Positions 23,780 to 35,200 of a stretch of 64,000 bases of DNA are shown here, piece after piece. The notes beneath the pieces were generated by a model, which was not told the origin of the DNA, searched no databases, and worked only from the letters and a program-made list of their open reading frames with translations. Within the stretch, counting starts at the first letter, position 1. Each line of letters starts with the position of its first letter. Both the position numbers and the translations under genes were made by a program. Origin of the DNA: Gyrodactylus bullatarudis (lineage: Eukaryota > Platyhelminthes > Monogenea > Gyrodactylidea > Gyrodactylidae); assembly GCA_012064415.1 (NCBI GenBank), contig SSNU01000126.1, forward strand, positions 97,642 through 161,641, in the 5' to 3' direction.

Positions 23780-25060
23780 GAAATAAATTTTTGAATGGAT
23801 TATATGTTTCCTTTGTTATTTAGCTGTAAATTTAAACATCATATTGGTTACTTTGGTGAAAACATAGAGCATCTTTAGATCTTCAAATATGGCATATGAA
23901 AGAAAAATGTTTGAATTATTCAAGATAAGATAGAAATTAAATTTGAGGGCCCAAAATATCTCAAATCTTAATAAATATTTAATTCTTACAAATTCTATGT
24001 TTGTATTTTTCTTTAATTTCTCTCAAGGCTTAATATTGGCTTGCAATTATAAAAAAGCTCAGAAATTCATTGATCTCATAACACATTCACTTGGTTTTCT
24101 TAAGTAATAAACGGCTAAATACAATTGTATTTATTGCATTAAATAGACTTTGGCTAATCACAATCGAGACACCGAGTTTTAGTTTGCACCAAATTTACAC
24201 TTTTTCAACGTTTAAGCTAAAATGAAGAATTCGAATTTGGCCATAGAGGCTCTGAACTGAGGCTTTGAAGGATACTAAAATGATGTGTGATAGAACTATC
24301 ATTGGGGGATTTTAAGGGTTAAATCTCTTGTCTTGTGAATGTAGTCAGGCGGGAAATATAACTTTGTTGATGAGTTGGTTCGGTAACGATCTCAACATAC
24401 TCCTTTCGAATAAAAGCAAACTTCGAGGATAATAATATGTCAGCAACATATTTTGAGTTGACCTTGATAAAAATAATAATTATGTCAATATTTAGCGAGG
24501 ATATATTTTAATATACAATGTTTGTCAAAAATATCCCTCAATCATCAGCTTTTATGCCTGCGCCAAGATCCCATTTAAAGTTGTCCTGATCAAATAGCAG
24601 TTTAATTTCATCTTCTACCAGTAGTATATCTATGCTATGTGTCACAATGTGTTTTTATATGTAAATATAGGCCGTTATTTTTGCATGAAATAATAATATT
24701 ATTAGGAAAAAATTCATTTGTATGAAAAATGTTCGTCTCTACATTATTACAGCCCTATTATTTCAAACTAGATTAAATTATTTGGAAGAAACATAATTAC
24801 GATCAAGATCAGACATGGTTCTCATAAACACTAACATTTCATCAACCTTAAGAAATCACATGATGTAATTTTATTAGAGGAAAATTAAGTCTGAGGAAAT
24901 ATTAGTGTAGTGATACCTTATCCACTACATTTATTCAGGATCATTTTTATGGATATATAAAACATTATATCTACGATATAGTGAATCAATTCTTATAATA
25001 GTAATTCCATCAAGTTAACTAATAAAAACAAGGCCTCTGGACGCTTACAGGTAGAAAAAT
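23780..25060. other. Intergenic, nothing recognised
   Basis: AT-rich with no open frame, no clear repeat arms and no RNA gene that I can identify. Confidence 0.35.
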
Positions 25061-25369
25061 TAAGTAAAATTCTGATGGTCTCATAGCGAGAGAGTGATCA
25101 GAAGATGTTTTTAGGAGAAAAATTAGACAAGAAAAGCAAATTTTCTAAGTGTAAATGAATTCACACGGGAATCGTTTAGGAATCAAGCTTCGATTTTTCG
25201 ATCGTTTTCACTGCTAGAAATTTCGATGAATCAAGATCCTTTAAAATCACGGGTATATTGAAGATTCATTGTTACAAAAATTCCATTTTTTGTCAAAAGA
25301 ATCAAACTAATGTGGCAGATAAAATTTTGGTTTGTGCTAAATTCGAAATCCGGCTGAAATCAATACCTA

Positions 25370-25640
25370 AACTTGGTTAATATTAAGTTGGGAATCTATG
25401 ATTTTTACGAGAGCCTCGATTTTTCCATCAAAAATTCGAATATATGTTAAAGAATTTTTAGAATCCTACTCATGTTGCCCACTTTTACAATTTAAAGAAA
25501 ACAATTCTGAAAAAAATATTTCAAATTTCGATTTGGCGCCAAAATCACATTTTTCGAATTTTGAACTGAATTTTTTAAATGATATCTATGAGAGATATTC
25601 AGAATAACAATAAAACAAGAAAGGCAAATATCGTCCACAG
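25370..25640. repeat. Family A, left half
   Basis: The words TTGGTTAATATTAAGTTGGG, GATTTTTACGAGAGCCTCG, CATCAAAAATTCGAAT, GGCGCCAAAATC and GAATAACAATAAAACAAG follow in family A order; the closest relative is the copy at 51.3 kb. An isolated right-edge counterpart lies at 26,425-26,475 (TTTTGTAAAAATATTGAATC, then ATGTCAACTAG). Confidence 0.55.
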
Positions 25641-25734
25641 GTTTTCGAAAGATTCACCATTTCAGATTTTGAGGGATTTCATTAATTTTCAAGTAGTGAA
25701 AATGATCAAAAAATCCAAATTCAACTCACAAACA

Positions 25735-26095
25735 AATGGTAAAATGGAGACATTTTAAATTTCGTGATTTTTACATGTATTCAAACTTTGAATTGAAAAT
25801 TTTTGTTGATTTCAAGGTGTGAGAGGAATTAAGAGTTACTATCCAGGATTACCAATAGATCAATAGATAGAAGACCAAATATGTTCGTAGATTTTACGTG
25901 CAAAAGTCTTCTTTTAATTATAATTTTTCGATCATTTTAAGTTCTTGGAAATAAGAACGATCAGTTTAAAATGACCAGTATTTTTCGAAAAAAAGGATAA
26001 GCACATTTATTTTCCATGTCTCATGATGACCCTAAAGAAATTTTCATTCCTCTCACACCTTCAAATCAATAAAATAATAATAAACTTTCATTATT
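25735..26095. repeat. Family B palindromic repeat
   Basis: The left arm has GACATTTTAAATTTCGTG and GATTTCAAGGTGTGAGAGG. The right arm returns CATTCCTCTCACACCTTCAA. Between them lie TATCCAGGATTACC and AGACATGG-like words shared with the 13.4-kb copy. Confidence 0.6.
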
Positions 26096-26479
26096 ATATC
26101 TGATGACTTTGCTAAATGCTTCTCTTGAGATTAATCCTATTTCAAATCATGATTAGACGAAGAATTCAAATTAGGCCAAAGAAATTCGTTCATCATCGTG
26201 GGAAATCGACCAATTTGGATATCTCAATCATAACGAAGGGTAATGAGTCATTACTAATGACTCAAAATTTAACTTTTTTCAAACCTCTACCGCCAAATTA
26301 AAATTTTTTGTCTAATCCTGATCCGAAGTGTCAGTATCGAATCGCTTCAAATCTATAAAATCAATCTGTAAAAATTTTGAGCTCCAATGTTGAAGAAGTG
26401 TTAAATCGTAAATTTGGAAAGATAAATTGGGTTTTTTGTAAAAATATTGAATCCTCATCATCATGTCAACTAGATTTAT

Positions 26480-27600
26480 TTCATTACAGAGCTTACTCTG
26501 TAAGTAATTTATCATTTTCATTATAATGCTCAAACTTTTCCTCAAAAAATTAGTCACTAAATTTGAAAAGGATACAGTTTACAGAAAAATATGTCAAGAA
26601 AATTTAGCAAAAATTCAACAGTATAATCTATAATTTCCTGTCTAATAAGTTCATAAAAGTTGAAAAACGAACATTCGCTTAGACTAATGAAATTAATCAT
26701 TTCTATCGAGTTTCTTATTCAAACAGATATTCTCTTCAACTCTCTCTATCTATCTGGAGGAAAAATTTGACCTTAGACTAATATTTTCTTTCAGATTGAT
26801 AAAACTGTTTAGTGATATATTCTTAAGGCTAGCTCCGTACTATAAATTCTTGCTTGATTGATCTTTTCAATAATCTAAAGTGTTATTTCTAAATTCTTTT
26901 ATTTCGCTACAATGGCGTACATATCTTTAGTTGAGAATATCTAAAAGTTGCCTCTGAGAATAAAGATTCAGTCTCAATTCTGTTGGACAGTTGGAATTCA
27001 TGAGGAACCCTCTTTATTAATACATTTTTATTATTTGTACCAGCTGGCTCAATTTCACAATAGTTTTATCTGAATTAGTAGAAATATTCATTTCTCAGAG
27101 GATTTTCAAGACGAGTTACTAATGTGTAATAAAGCTTTTATTTCATCGGTTCTCATCAGGCTCTTACACCGACTTGATATTTATACATACAATAATGAAA
27201 AATTAAAAATCCACTGATTGGACTAATAGGAATTGAAAGAATATCACAGGGAGGAGGGGTAGGGTTTTTTGATTCAGTGATAATTACAAGTTGGGCGTCA
27301 ATTTGATTATAATCAGGGGGTCATGAAAAATTCAAAATTGCGATAAAAAGTAAAATAAAACTGATCAGGTGTAAAATTTTGCGCTGATCCCGAATCTGTG
27401 CTCAGATCTGTAAAATTCACTATAATTTCTGAGATAATTGGAAAAAACGATATTTCCCAAATTTTTAAAATCAATTTTCGCAAAAACCGTAAATGTTTTT
27501 GTATTAATTGTTTTGCAATTAGATGAGAAATTAAATTTTGCATCGATTGATATGACCTTTGTAGGAGTGGAGTTTTATTGGCTTTCGGAAATTAACGCCA
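26480..27600. other. Intergenic, nothing recognised
   Basis: AT-rich. Frames on the minus strand at 26,312-26,557 and 27,313-27,543 have no domains and overlap repeat words. Confidence 0.35.
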
Positions 27601-27605
27601 AATAA

Positions 27606-28720
27606 AGGTAATGTGCGAATTTTTGGGTTTTTTTGTTGAATTTTCACCATGTTTTAGAGAACAAATAGACTTTCCGAAAAGATTTTTAAAAATTTTAAAA
27701 GGCTGTCAGGTTCAAATTTTTGTGAGCTTTCCGGATCTGCCATTGGTTTTTGGTTATCTAATTAGAAGAGGTGTAAAAATCGCATTTTTGAAATCTGTTT
27801 TTAGACAGAGTTTTTCCGTTTTTACGTTTTAAGCTCCTATTATAAGCAAAGCTTGCTTCAAAATCTAGTAGAAAAAAATTCCTTGCTTCCTGAGATAAAC
27901 TAACTAAACACTTGTTAAAAACTATTCCTTCAACTTATTTGTATTGCAAGAAAGATTACAAAAATACATTTCTTACTCTAAAGTTTTTTCATTTAAGGCA
28001 ATCAAAAACTCACCTAACTTTCCAGGAATTGGCGATAAATCCAAATGACCAAGTTCATCTTCTTTAATATTAAAAGACCTTCAAAATGAGGGGCTGGGTG
28101 TCTTATAAGACTATTATTTGCACGATTTATTACTGACTAAAGTTCATCCTTTCTCAGGCACAAGGTACTAATCAACATCGAGGAATAATAGAAGATATTC
28201 TATTTCCAAGTATTATTACTGTATTTTTATTGACCAGCAATAGTCAGAAATACAATTTTCTAAATTAATTTCACAATATCTGGACTCTAGTTCTCTCATT
28301 TCTTGATGGAACTTTTCTCCCTGCTCGTCCGATATACTTCCGAACGTTCCATCTTTGAAGCAATTCATGTGATGCTTTAAAAAATTTAGCTTTACGCTCA
28401 TTAGGCAGCCTAAGTTTTTATAAGACTCTATGAGTTCTTTTACCATTGTGTCACTATCAATATGGCGCGTATTTCCAAGGAAATATTGACAAACATTCTT
28501 GAAAGCAAACCAGGCTGGTAACTCATTCTCAACTAGCACATATTGGAAAGCTGGATCATCCATCAACTTTCTTATCTGTGGACCTGTGAAGACCCCATTT
28601 TCAATTTTTTCACTACTGAGGTGTGTAAAAAAAAATCTTTTCAGAAAGTCTATTTGTTCTCTAAAACATGGTGAAAATTCAACAAAAAAAACCCAAAAAT
28701 TCGCACATTACCTTTACTTC
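27606..28720. repeat. Inverted repeat around a gene fragment
   Basis: The ~82 bp at 27,606-27,687 (AAAGGTAATGTGCGAATTTT onwards, through CACCATGTTTTAGAGAACA) recur inverted at about 28,628-28,715, with few mismatches. The right copy is coding sequence of the fragment at 28,216-28,735; the left copy is an isolated inverted duplicate of it. Confidence 0.8.
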
Positions 28721-28735
28721 CTTCTAATATTTTTC
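28216..28735 (-). pseudogene. C-terminal fragment of a multicopy arthropod family ("EQGEKFHQ...DYCW" protein)
   Basis: The minus-strand frame can be read from about 28,720 (VMCEFLGFFVEFSPC, KRFFFTHLSS, GPQIRKLMDDPAF) into the open frame. That continues AWFAFKNVCQYFLGN, ELIESYKNLGCLMSVKLNFL, SISDEQGEKFHQEM and ISDYCWSIK and stops at 28,216. From general knowledge, the sequence SDE.GE.FHQD...M..RYQ..........YCW is the C-terminal hallmark of uncharacterised, highly repeated proteins in arthropod and cnidarian genomes, usually regarded as transposon-associated. Only this C-terminal part is present, with no start codon. The function of the family is not known to me. Confidence 0.65.
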
Positions 28736-28749
28736 GGGATCTAATTGAA

Positions 28750-30930
28750 CTCAATCTTCACAGATCAAAGAAAAATAGAAAGAGACTATATTCGAAAATG
28801 TGATCACCCTGAAGTTGTCTCTTGAGTTAAAAATGTTTGCCTTTTTCATGCTCTAAAAATAGTCCTTTTTTTAGAATATCTCCTAAATTAAAGTTAGTTT
28901 TTAAAACCACGCAAAATTGAGAAATTTTCTCTGGGTCTTTAATGTTTTAACTAAATTTATGATTCAATTCAACAGAAATTATTTTGTATTGTATTTTGTT
29001 TTATCTCTGAGTAAAGTAATATTCAAAAATGTCTATTTAAATATTAGATTTGTGGGAAAAATCACAAGAGAACTTTATTCTTTTTTGTTGAGGCAAAATA
29101 GAGAATGCCTTCTATTTCCTAGCTAGAGCTAGAGTCGACAAGATGTAAACAAGAAAAAAGAGCAAACTTGCAAAATAACTCTATAGAGTTAACAATGATT
29201 ATTTTTTCTATATTTTTTCCCTGATCTATCTTTTCATATTTAATAAGTACTTCAAAAGGGACTCTCTCAAAATGTTGAATAATTTCAATATTGTTTTCCT
29301 TGAACTAGTAGTAAGGTTCGTCCTGATTGCATATCGGGAAATTTGTTTGAGTCATAAAATTGTTCAAATTAAGAGAAAATATGGGAACACGAAAAAGATG
29401 GGAGGAACCTTTTGTAAATTCTATCTTGGAAAAGTCTTCTCTATGATTTAGGATGCATTAAACAGGTCTTGAATTCTTCTAAATTACTCCTTTCATATAA
29501 ATAAACGTTTTTCAATGATATAATTTTCCTTATAGACGTTATTATTATGACATATGATCTGAAATGAATTCACAAGTTTTAAATATACAAGTTTAAAATT
29601 TATTTGGTGATTATTTGTTTTAATCGATTAATTTATGAAATTTATCTATTTCAACAATTTAGCACAATTCCAGAAAATCTCCCAGTCGAACCTTAATAGT
29701 AGTTAGAGAATGATGTGAAATATAAAGTTTTGTTCTCTATCATGTACTCGAGAGTTGTCCTTGTCAGCCACAATAAAAAATTTTAGTTTATGAGAATGAG
29801 TTGATTCAAAATGAATTTATTCAACCCTTGAAGACCCCTAAAGAGATATTTGTTTCATGACTCGCGTGAGTAGAGATAGGATCTTTTATCATACACACTG
29901 ATTACTAGAGCACCATAGACTTTGCATTTTTTTCTAAAAAGTAGCAAAAGTAGCAAATTTGGTGCTCTACTGCTTACAAATCTACAGTTATTTTGTTACT
30001 TTTAGTTATCGATAAAGAATTAGGTCAATTTTTTGATCCAATAATAGGCTATCTTTGAAGCTTTACCAGAAAAAGTTCACGCGATTGTATATTTAAATTC
30101 TACAGCTCAAAGTTATCATAATCTTTATCTATGACCCTGGGAAATAGCTTGCAAAAAAACAAAAATCAACTGTTTGGTTGAATCAATATTGCACAAATTT
30201 ACCGAATAATAGATTTCCTATCGAAATGGTGGTAAACAAATTATTTTCGTAACATAGATAACCCAGTGTGTCTTTAAGGGTTGAATTCGAATCATGAAGA
30301 TATTAATTTTTATCTCGAAAAAGTGGAGGAATGGTTCAAAGTTTGAAGAGGTTGAATTTTTCAATTTTTTCATTAGAATATTCGTCCTTTCAATTTTCAG
30401 TTTGGAGCTTCCCAAATTAAAGTTATTAACTCCCTGGAAGTTTACAACAAGAGCTGGATAGGGGATGTTTAATTAACATAGATTTAGTCAAGAATTAAAA
30501 AGAAATCAGTTTACTCTTTAATTGTTTCCATCCCATACTACTGTACTATGTAATACATAGTATGTATTAGTAAGTGAAGATGATGTAAATTTCTGTTTAA
30601 TTACTAATCCAACTCAGATGGGTTTTAATATTCTTAATACATGCAATACATAAATAAATGAGAAGATGATAAACTCGAATTTTGAATTTATTTTTCAACT
30701 TGTCTATAAATAAATTAAAAATTATTTCTTCTAATTTCACATGTTATTTCAGACATTGATTCTTAATGAAAATTTAAAACTTTAAAGTAAATTAAGAAGC
30801 AAAAAAAAATTCCAAAGCAAACGAAAACAATAATTATTGTGAGGAATAGATTTCATCTAGCATAGATTCTAAAGAATTTCATTTTTTATTTTTTTTTAAA
30901 TTGATATTTTGCTCGAATTTTATTATTTCT
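28750..30930. other. Gene-poor stretch with one hairpin
   Basis: No supported gene. At 29,907-29,966, TAGAGCACCA and its inverse TGGTGCTCTA enclose about 40 bp containing AGTAGCAAAAGTAGCAAATT. The same end recurs at 43.93 kb. A palindromic TACTATGTAATACATAGTA lies at about 30,538-30,556. Confidence 0.4.
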
Positions 30931-30936
30931 TATTAA

Positions 30937-32215
30937 GATGGCAGTGTCAGTGTCAAATTTGCTTTTTTGGTGAAAAATCTTTCAAATATGTTATTATTAC
31001 TTCCAAGTAATCCTTGAGGGTTTTCGTGGAAATAGTTGATCCTTAAGAAATATATAAATAGGACAAATATATATATAAAATAGGCGAAATAAAATTTAGC
31101 AATTCTTTCATCCTGTAATTTTAATACAAAATCATTGTTTCTAATGTAAGCAATGGAAAAATAGGTTTTTAGATCATCAGGACTTCGTTCAAAGTAATAA
31201 AATTCAAGGGTCATTTAATCAAGACAGTAACTTGAGTTTTTTCACTTTGCATATGAAGCATTTCTTCTAGAGTTTTCTCTTCTATTATGTCTATAGATCA
31301 TTCAACGATTTTATTTTTGTGATCTAAGAAGATAATAAAAATATTTATTTCATGAAAATGTTTGCCAATAATTTTTGCTGTTGTTAGACGCTATGGGTGA
31401 TATTCCTGTGGGATATATATTTTTTCTTGTTAAAATTTAGCAGAGATTCGTGGAAAGATTGATGATACCAAAATATACTTCGAATAAATGTTGAATATTC
31501 ACTAGTTAACATTTAAGAAGTATTGAAGTTAAAATACTGAGATGGTTTGAATTTTTTCTGTCTGAAAAAATCCGAAAAATTGCCAAAAATAAAACTATTA
31601 AAATATGTAGGATTTCTTCACAATAAAACAAATCTGAACATCATTTAAAGGTATGAGGAGAATCAAACTATATTTTTCCAGGATCATTAGACAAGGAAAA
31701 TTATTCATATTCATTTTTTTGGAAAAAAACCATCATTTTGTACTGAAATTGGATCATTCTCGTTTTCCAAGCAGTTAAAATGATCGAAGAATAGAAAATA
31801 GACTTTCACACGTTAATGGAGTGTTTTTTCTAAAATTTCTGCGAGCATTTGAAAATTTTCGATATCTAGCCTGGGTCAGAATCTGAATGGGCTCTTCAGG
31901 GGAAATCGAATGATTAATAAAACATATGGTCCGAAATCTATTTAAGAACTGGTCGCAATAGAAACAATGATTTTGTATTAGAATTAACGTGATGAAAAAT
32001 TTGCTGAAATTGATTTCGGCCATTTTTCTCATGATAGAAAGTTGAATATTTTTCCATAAATTATTTTCAAAATACTATAAGTAAAATATGTCTTACGGAT
32101 CAACTATTTCTTTCAAAAGCCTTTACTTTTCCGATGACTACTTGGAAGTAATAATATCAAATTGGAGAAAATTTTTACGAAAAATGGAACTTTGACACTA
32201 TCATTGTCACTTTTA
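30937..32215. repeat. Long-range inverted repeat, about 1.28 kb apart
   Basis: The left arm AAGATGGCAGTGTCAGTGTC, then TTGGTGAAAAATC, TTACTTCCAAGTAA and GTGGAAATAGTTGATCC, is matched inverted at about 32,098-32,215 (GGATCAACTATTTC, TACTTGGAAGTAATAATA, GACACTATCATTGTCAC). Identity is perhaps three quarters. It could be a degraded DNA transposon. Open frames at 30,933-31,214 and 31,775-32,032 overlap it, and I do not call them genes. Confidence 0.5.
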
Positions 32216-32324
32216 ATAGAAAATAATTATTGATAAAAATTTATATAATTCGAAAAAAATATTTATTCTGAAACACATTTTCACCCAGGGAAAATAAAAT
32301 TGATTTAAAAAATCTGTCCCTAAC

Positions 32325-32450
32325 CAACATGTTTGGTCTTCTTGTCTATTGGTGATAGACCTTGAAATCAACAAAAATTTTGAACTCAGTTTAAATAAAT
32401 GTAAAAATCACACCAGCTCGAAATTTAAAATTTCTCCAAATTTTTTTTTC
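32325..32450. repeat. Family B right arm
   Basis: TTGGTCTTCTTGTCTATTGG, ACCTTGAAATCAACAAAAAT and CACACCAGCTCGAAATTTAA match the right arm of the 13.4-kb copy. Left-arm words (GGTATGAGGAGAATC, CAGGATCATTAGACAAGG) lie near 31,650-31,700, inside the 30.9-32.2 kb inverted repeat. Confidence 0.5.
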
Positions 32451-32459
32451 TTTTTTTAC

Positions 32460-33860
32460 AAACCAGTAAAAGTTTACCTTATAAATCGGTTACTTTGATA
32501 AAAAGATCATGAATTCCCATGAGAGAAGCGCTTCATTATAAATTCAGGCAATTATGTATGAGTAATTATGTTTAGAGACCTGCTCTACATCTGTTTCAGA
32601 AACATTATCAGGACTTAGAAATAGATTTTTCAAGTTCAAATCTGATTGGAGGCAAATTTTGAAATAAATTTTCCAAAAAATTTTCTTTCCTGACGTAACA
32701 ATTTTTGCATAACTTTTATTTGCTTTTTCTGCTTATTACGGCTTATAAACCATCAGATTCATTCGATTTTTCCTATTTTTTTGGTTGACCGGTGCCCTAA
32801 TGATGTTTGTTACCAGACTTAAATTTAAGAAATCTCTTATTCAGGTCAAAGGGAGAAAATATACACCTCTAGTTAACTGTAATTTATGTTGAAATATAAC
32901 CAATACATTTCACGAAAATATCTTAAAAGAAAGAAAATTTTCACACAAATAACTTAAATTGTCTTGAATATTTCCTCTCTAAAAGCATTTGGTCATCATG
33001 ATTTTAAAGGAAGGAAACAGAAACATGAAGGTAATTGAAGCCTTCCGTCTTTTTAACATTCACGCATTGGGTGAAAAAAATTTCCTTTTTTTAGAAATTT
33101 GGACAACAACTTCTTGTAATTCTTCTTGAGATTTTCTTTCCAAAAACAAAAAATAACTCTTTCCATGTGTGCTAGGAAGATATCTCTCAGATATTTATCA
33201 GATTTCCTCAGGCTTCAAAATAATCCACTTATTATGAGGGTAGAAGAACATCCCTTTTTCCATTAACTTTATTGACTTTTAGGCAAAAACGTCATGATTT
33301 ATTTCTTTAATTTTTCTCCTTTTTTCAGTTCTTCTCTGCTTTCCTTCAATCTAAGGCCAGGTTGTATGAAGATTTATCGCAAAACTCTCAAATTTACCAT
33401 CAAGAGATCAGGAATGGAAAAGATTTTTTGAAATCCAGATTAAAAGAAATTCTTTTTCAAGAATTTTTCAAATATTTTAGACTTTCAAGCAGAAAAAAGG
33501 ATCAATAAATCGACTTCTACACGTTCTCCTATCTCTGGGAGAAAAAGGGTAGTACAATTTCTTAACCCTTTTCGGTGCCGATGAACATATAATATTTAGG
33601 AAAATTATAATTGAGAATAAAATGTTTGATTTACTTGTCAGACTATGATTCTTTGAAAATATCTTTATATATATTTTCTTTCAAGGATTCTTGAAGTAAC
33701 TGGATTTACATAGCAATATTCAATTCGACCATCTTTAGATCGAAGCTCGAAAAGATACCTCGGCGATTTCATCAATTGGATTTACTCAAGAGAAGATTTA
33801 CAATTTCATTCATAGACAATTCATTGCAACAATTTTTATTAAATATTGAACCAGGAATTG
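32460..33860. other. Intergenic, nothing recognised
   Basis: AT-rich, no coding signal, no identifiable repeat arms. Confidence 0.35.
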
Positions 33861-33864
33861 AGAC

Positions 33865-34330
33865 TGACGAGACCTGGCGAAATGTACATATCTCTATAAA
33901 ATATAATTCTTTTGTTAATATTTTAATTTATTAATATCTCCAGTTATCCTGACGTATATGAAAATTTACGTTGATTTTTATCTATTAGGAAATTGTCTAC
34001 AGGATCGAATGATCATCTACATAAGGATACCGCGGTTACTAGACATCTTAAACAGGAAATCATGCAGCTTCAATTTCAAATTTCTCAGTTTTATACAAAA
34101 ACCCTGGAGATGACAGCATAGATGTATGGGTAAAGGAGAAATTCTTTATCAATCAATAAAAACCCAATCTATGTGTTCAGAAAAACTATTCCTATAATCT
34201 TCAACTATCTTGGCCTATGTGAGCTTTTTCACTTTTCTCTCCACTGTTGCTATTTAATGGAGAGTTTTGGTGTTTTTTAAGCTTGCATTTATCCTTAATT
34301 CTTAAACTTTTACTATTTCTTTCAAAACTA
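33865..34330 (+). mobile_element. Second Penelope-like element fragment (tail followed by GIY-YIG end)
   Basis: 33,865-33,985 matches the tail of the 3.2-kb copy (AAATGTACAT, GACGTATATGAAAATTTACG). It is followed directly by PLE coding sequence: a frame reading GSNDHLHKDTAVTRHLKQE, then in the shifted frame LYKNPGDDSIDVWVKEKFF. After that comes the same 3' untranslated words (TTGGCCTATGTGAGC, CTCCACTGTTGCTATTTA). The TAVTRHL segment resembles the late part of the GIY-YIG endonuclease of Penelope elements. Tail-then-body order fits the tandem copies typical of this class. Confidence 0.7.
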
Positions 34331-34734
34331 GTTATAGTATGATTTTAATTTTTAAAGATTACGAAATTTGATTTTACACTTGTGATAAAATATTTTCCCA
34401 AGCTCAAACTAAAAAGCCCGATTTGGCTCTTAAGCAATAGATCTGTTGGATTGATGAGCTATGCCCAAGTTATAAGAGCCTGAGACGGATTAACTTTTTT
34501 ACTTAATAACTTTGAGTTTGCTGCAAAAATCAATATTTTACACTGTGATAAAAATGTAATAATGTTTATTCTTTCATATTTTATTGAAAGCCAGTTAATA
34601 CTGTATAGTAGATGAAAATTTAGGGCTTTTTAGAGAAAAAAAAATCGTGACTACTCAATTCTTTACTAGATCATATTTTCTAAATTATGTATCTCAGACA
34701 ATTTTTGAAAATTTATTTTAATCACTCATTGATT

Positions 34735-34980
34735 TTTAGTATCATAATTAGTCAAGGAAACCGGCTATCACCATAAAATTTATGATAAACTCATAATTTT
34801 TTAGGGATCTTGGGCAAATATTTTTATCGATTTCGAAGATTTGAACCAATTTGATACACAAGTTTCAGATTATCATTAGTTAACAGAATGGTTTTTTACT
34901 TATCGTAAAAGTGGGCCTCATGATCTAGATTCCAAAAGTTGATCAAAGTCGATTTCTTGAGAATTTAGTGAAAATAATTA
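34735..34980. repeat. Family A, right half
   Basis: TAATTAGTCAAGGAAACC, GGCTATCACCATAAAATTT, AGTGGGCCTCATGATCTAG and GTCGATTTCTTGAGAA follow in family A order near the right arm. The terminal words are lost. Confidence 0.55.
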
Positions 34981-35200
34981 ATTAATTAATTCCTATCTTA
35001 TATTAACTAACAATTTTTTTGGAAATAGAAACCTTTAAAAAATGCTCAGATATCAAGAAAATTATTGTTGATAACTAGAAAAAAATATTTATTATTTAGT
35101 AATCCAATAAAATCTTAAATATTTTTGAGGGTTTTTTTATAAAAAATATTGAATAGCTCAGGTTTAAGAGGCTGATATTTTTGGTAATTCATTGGTTCCT

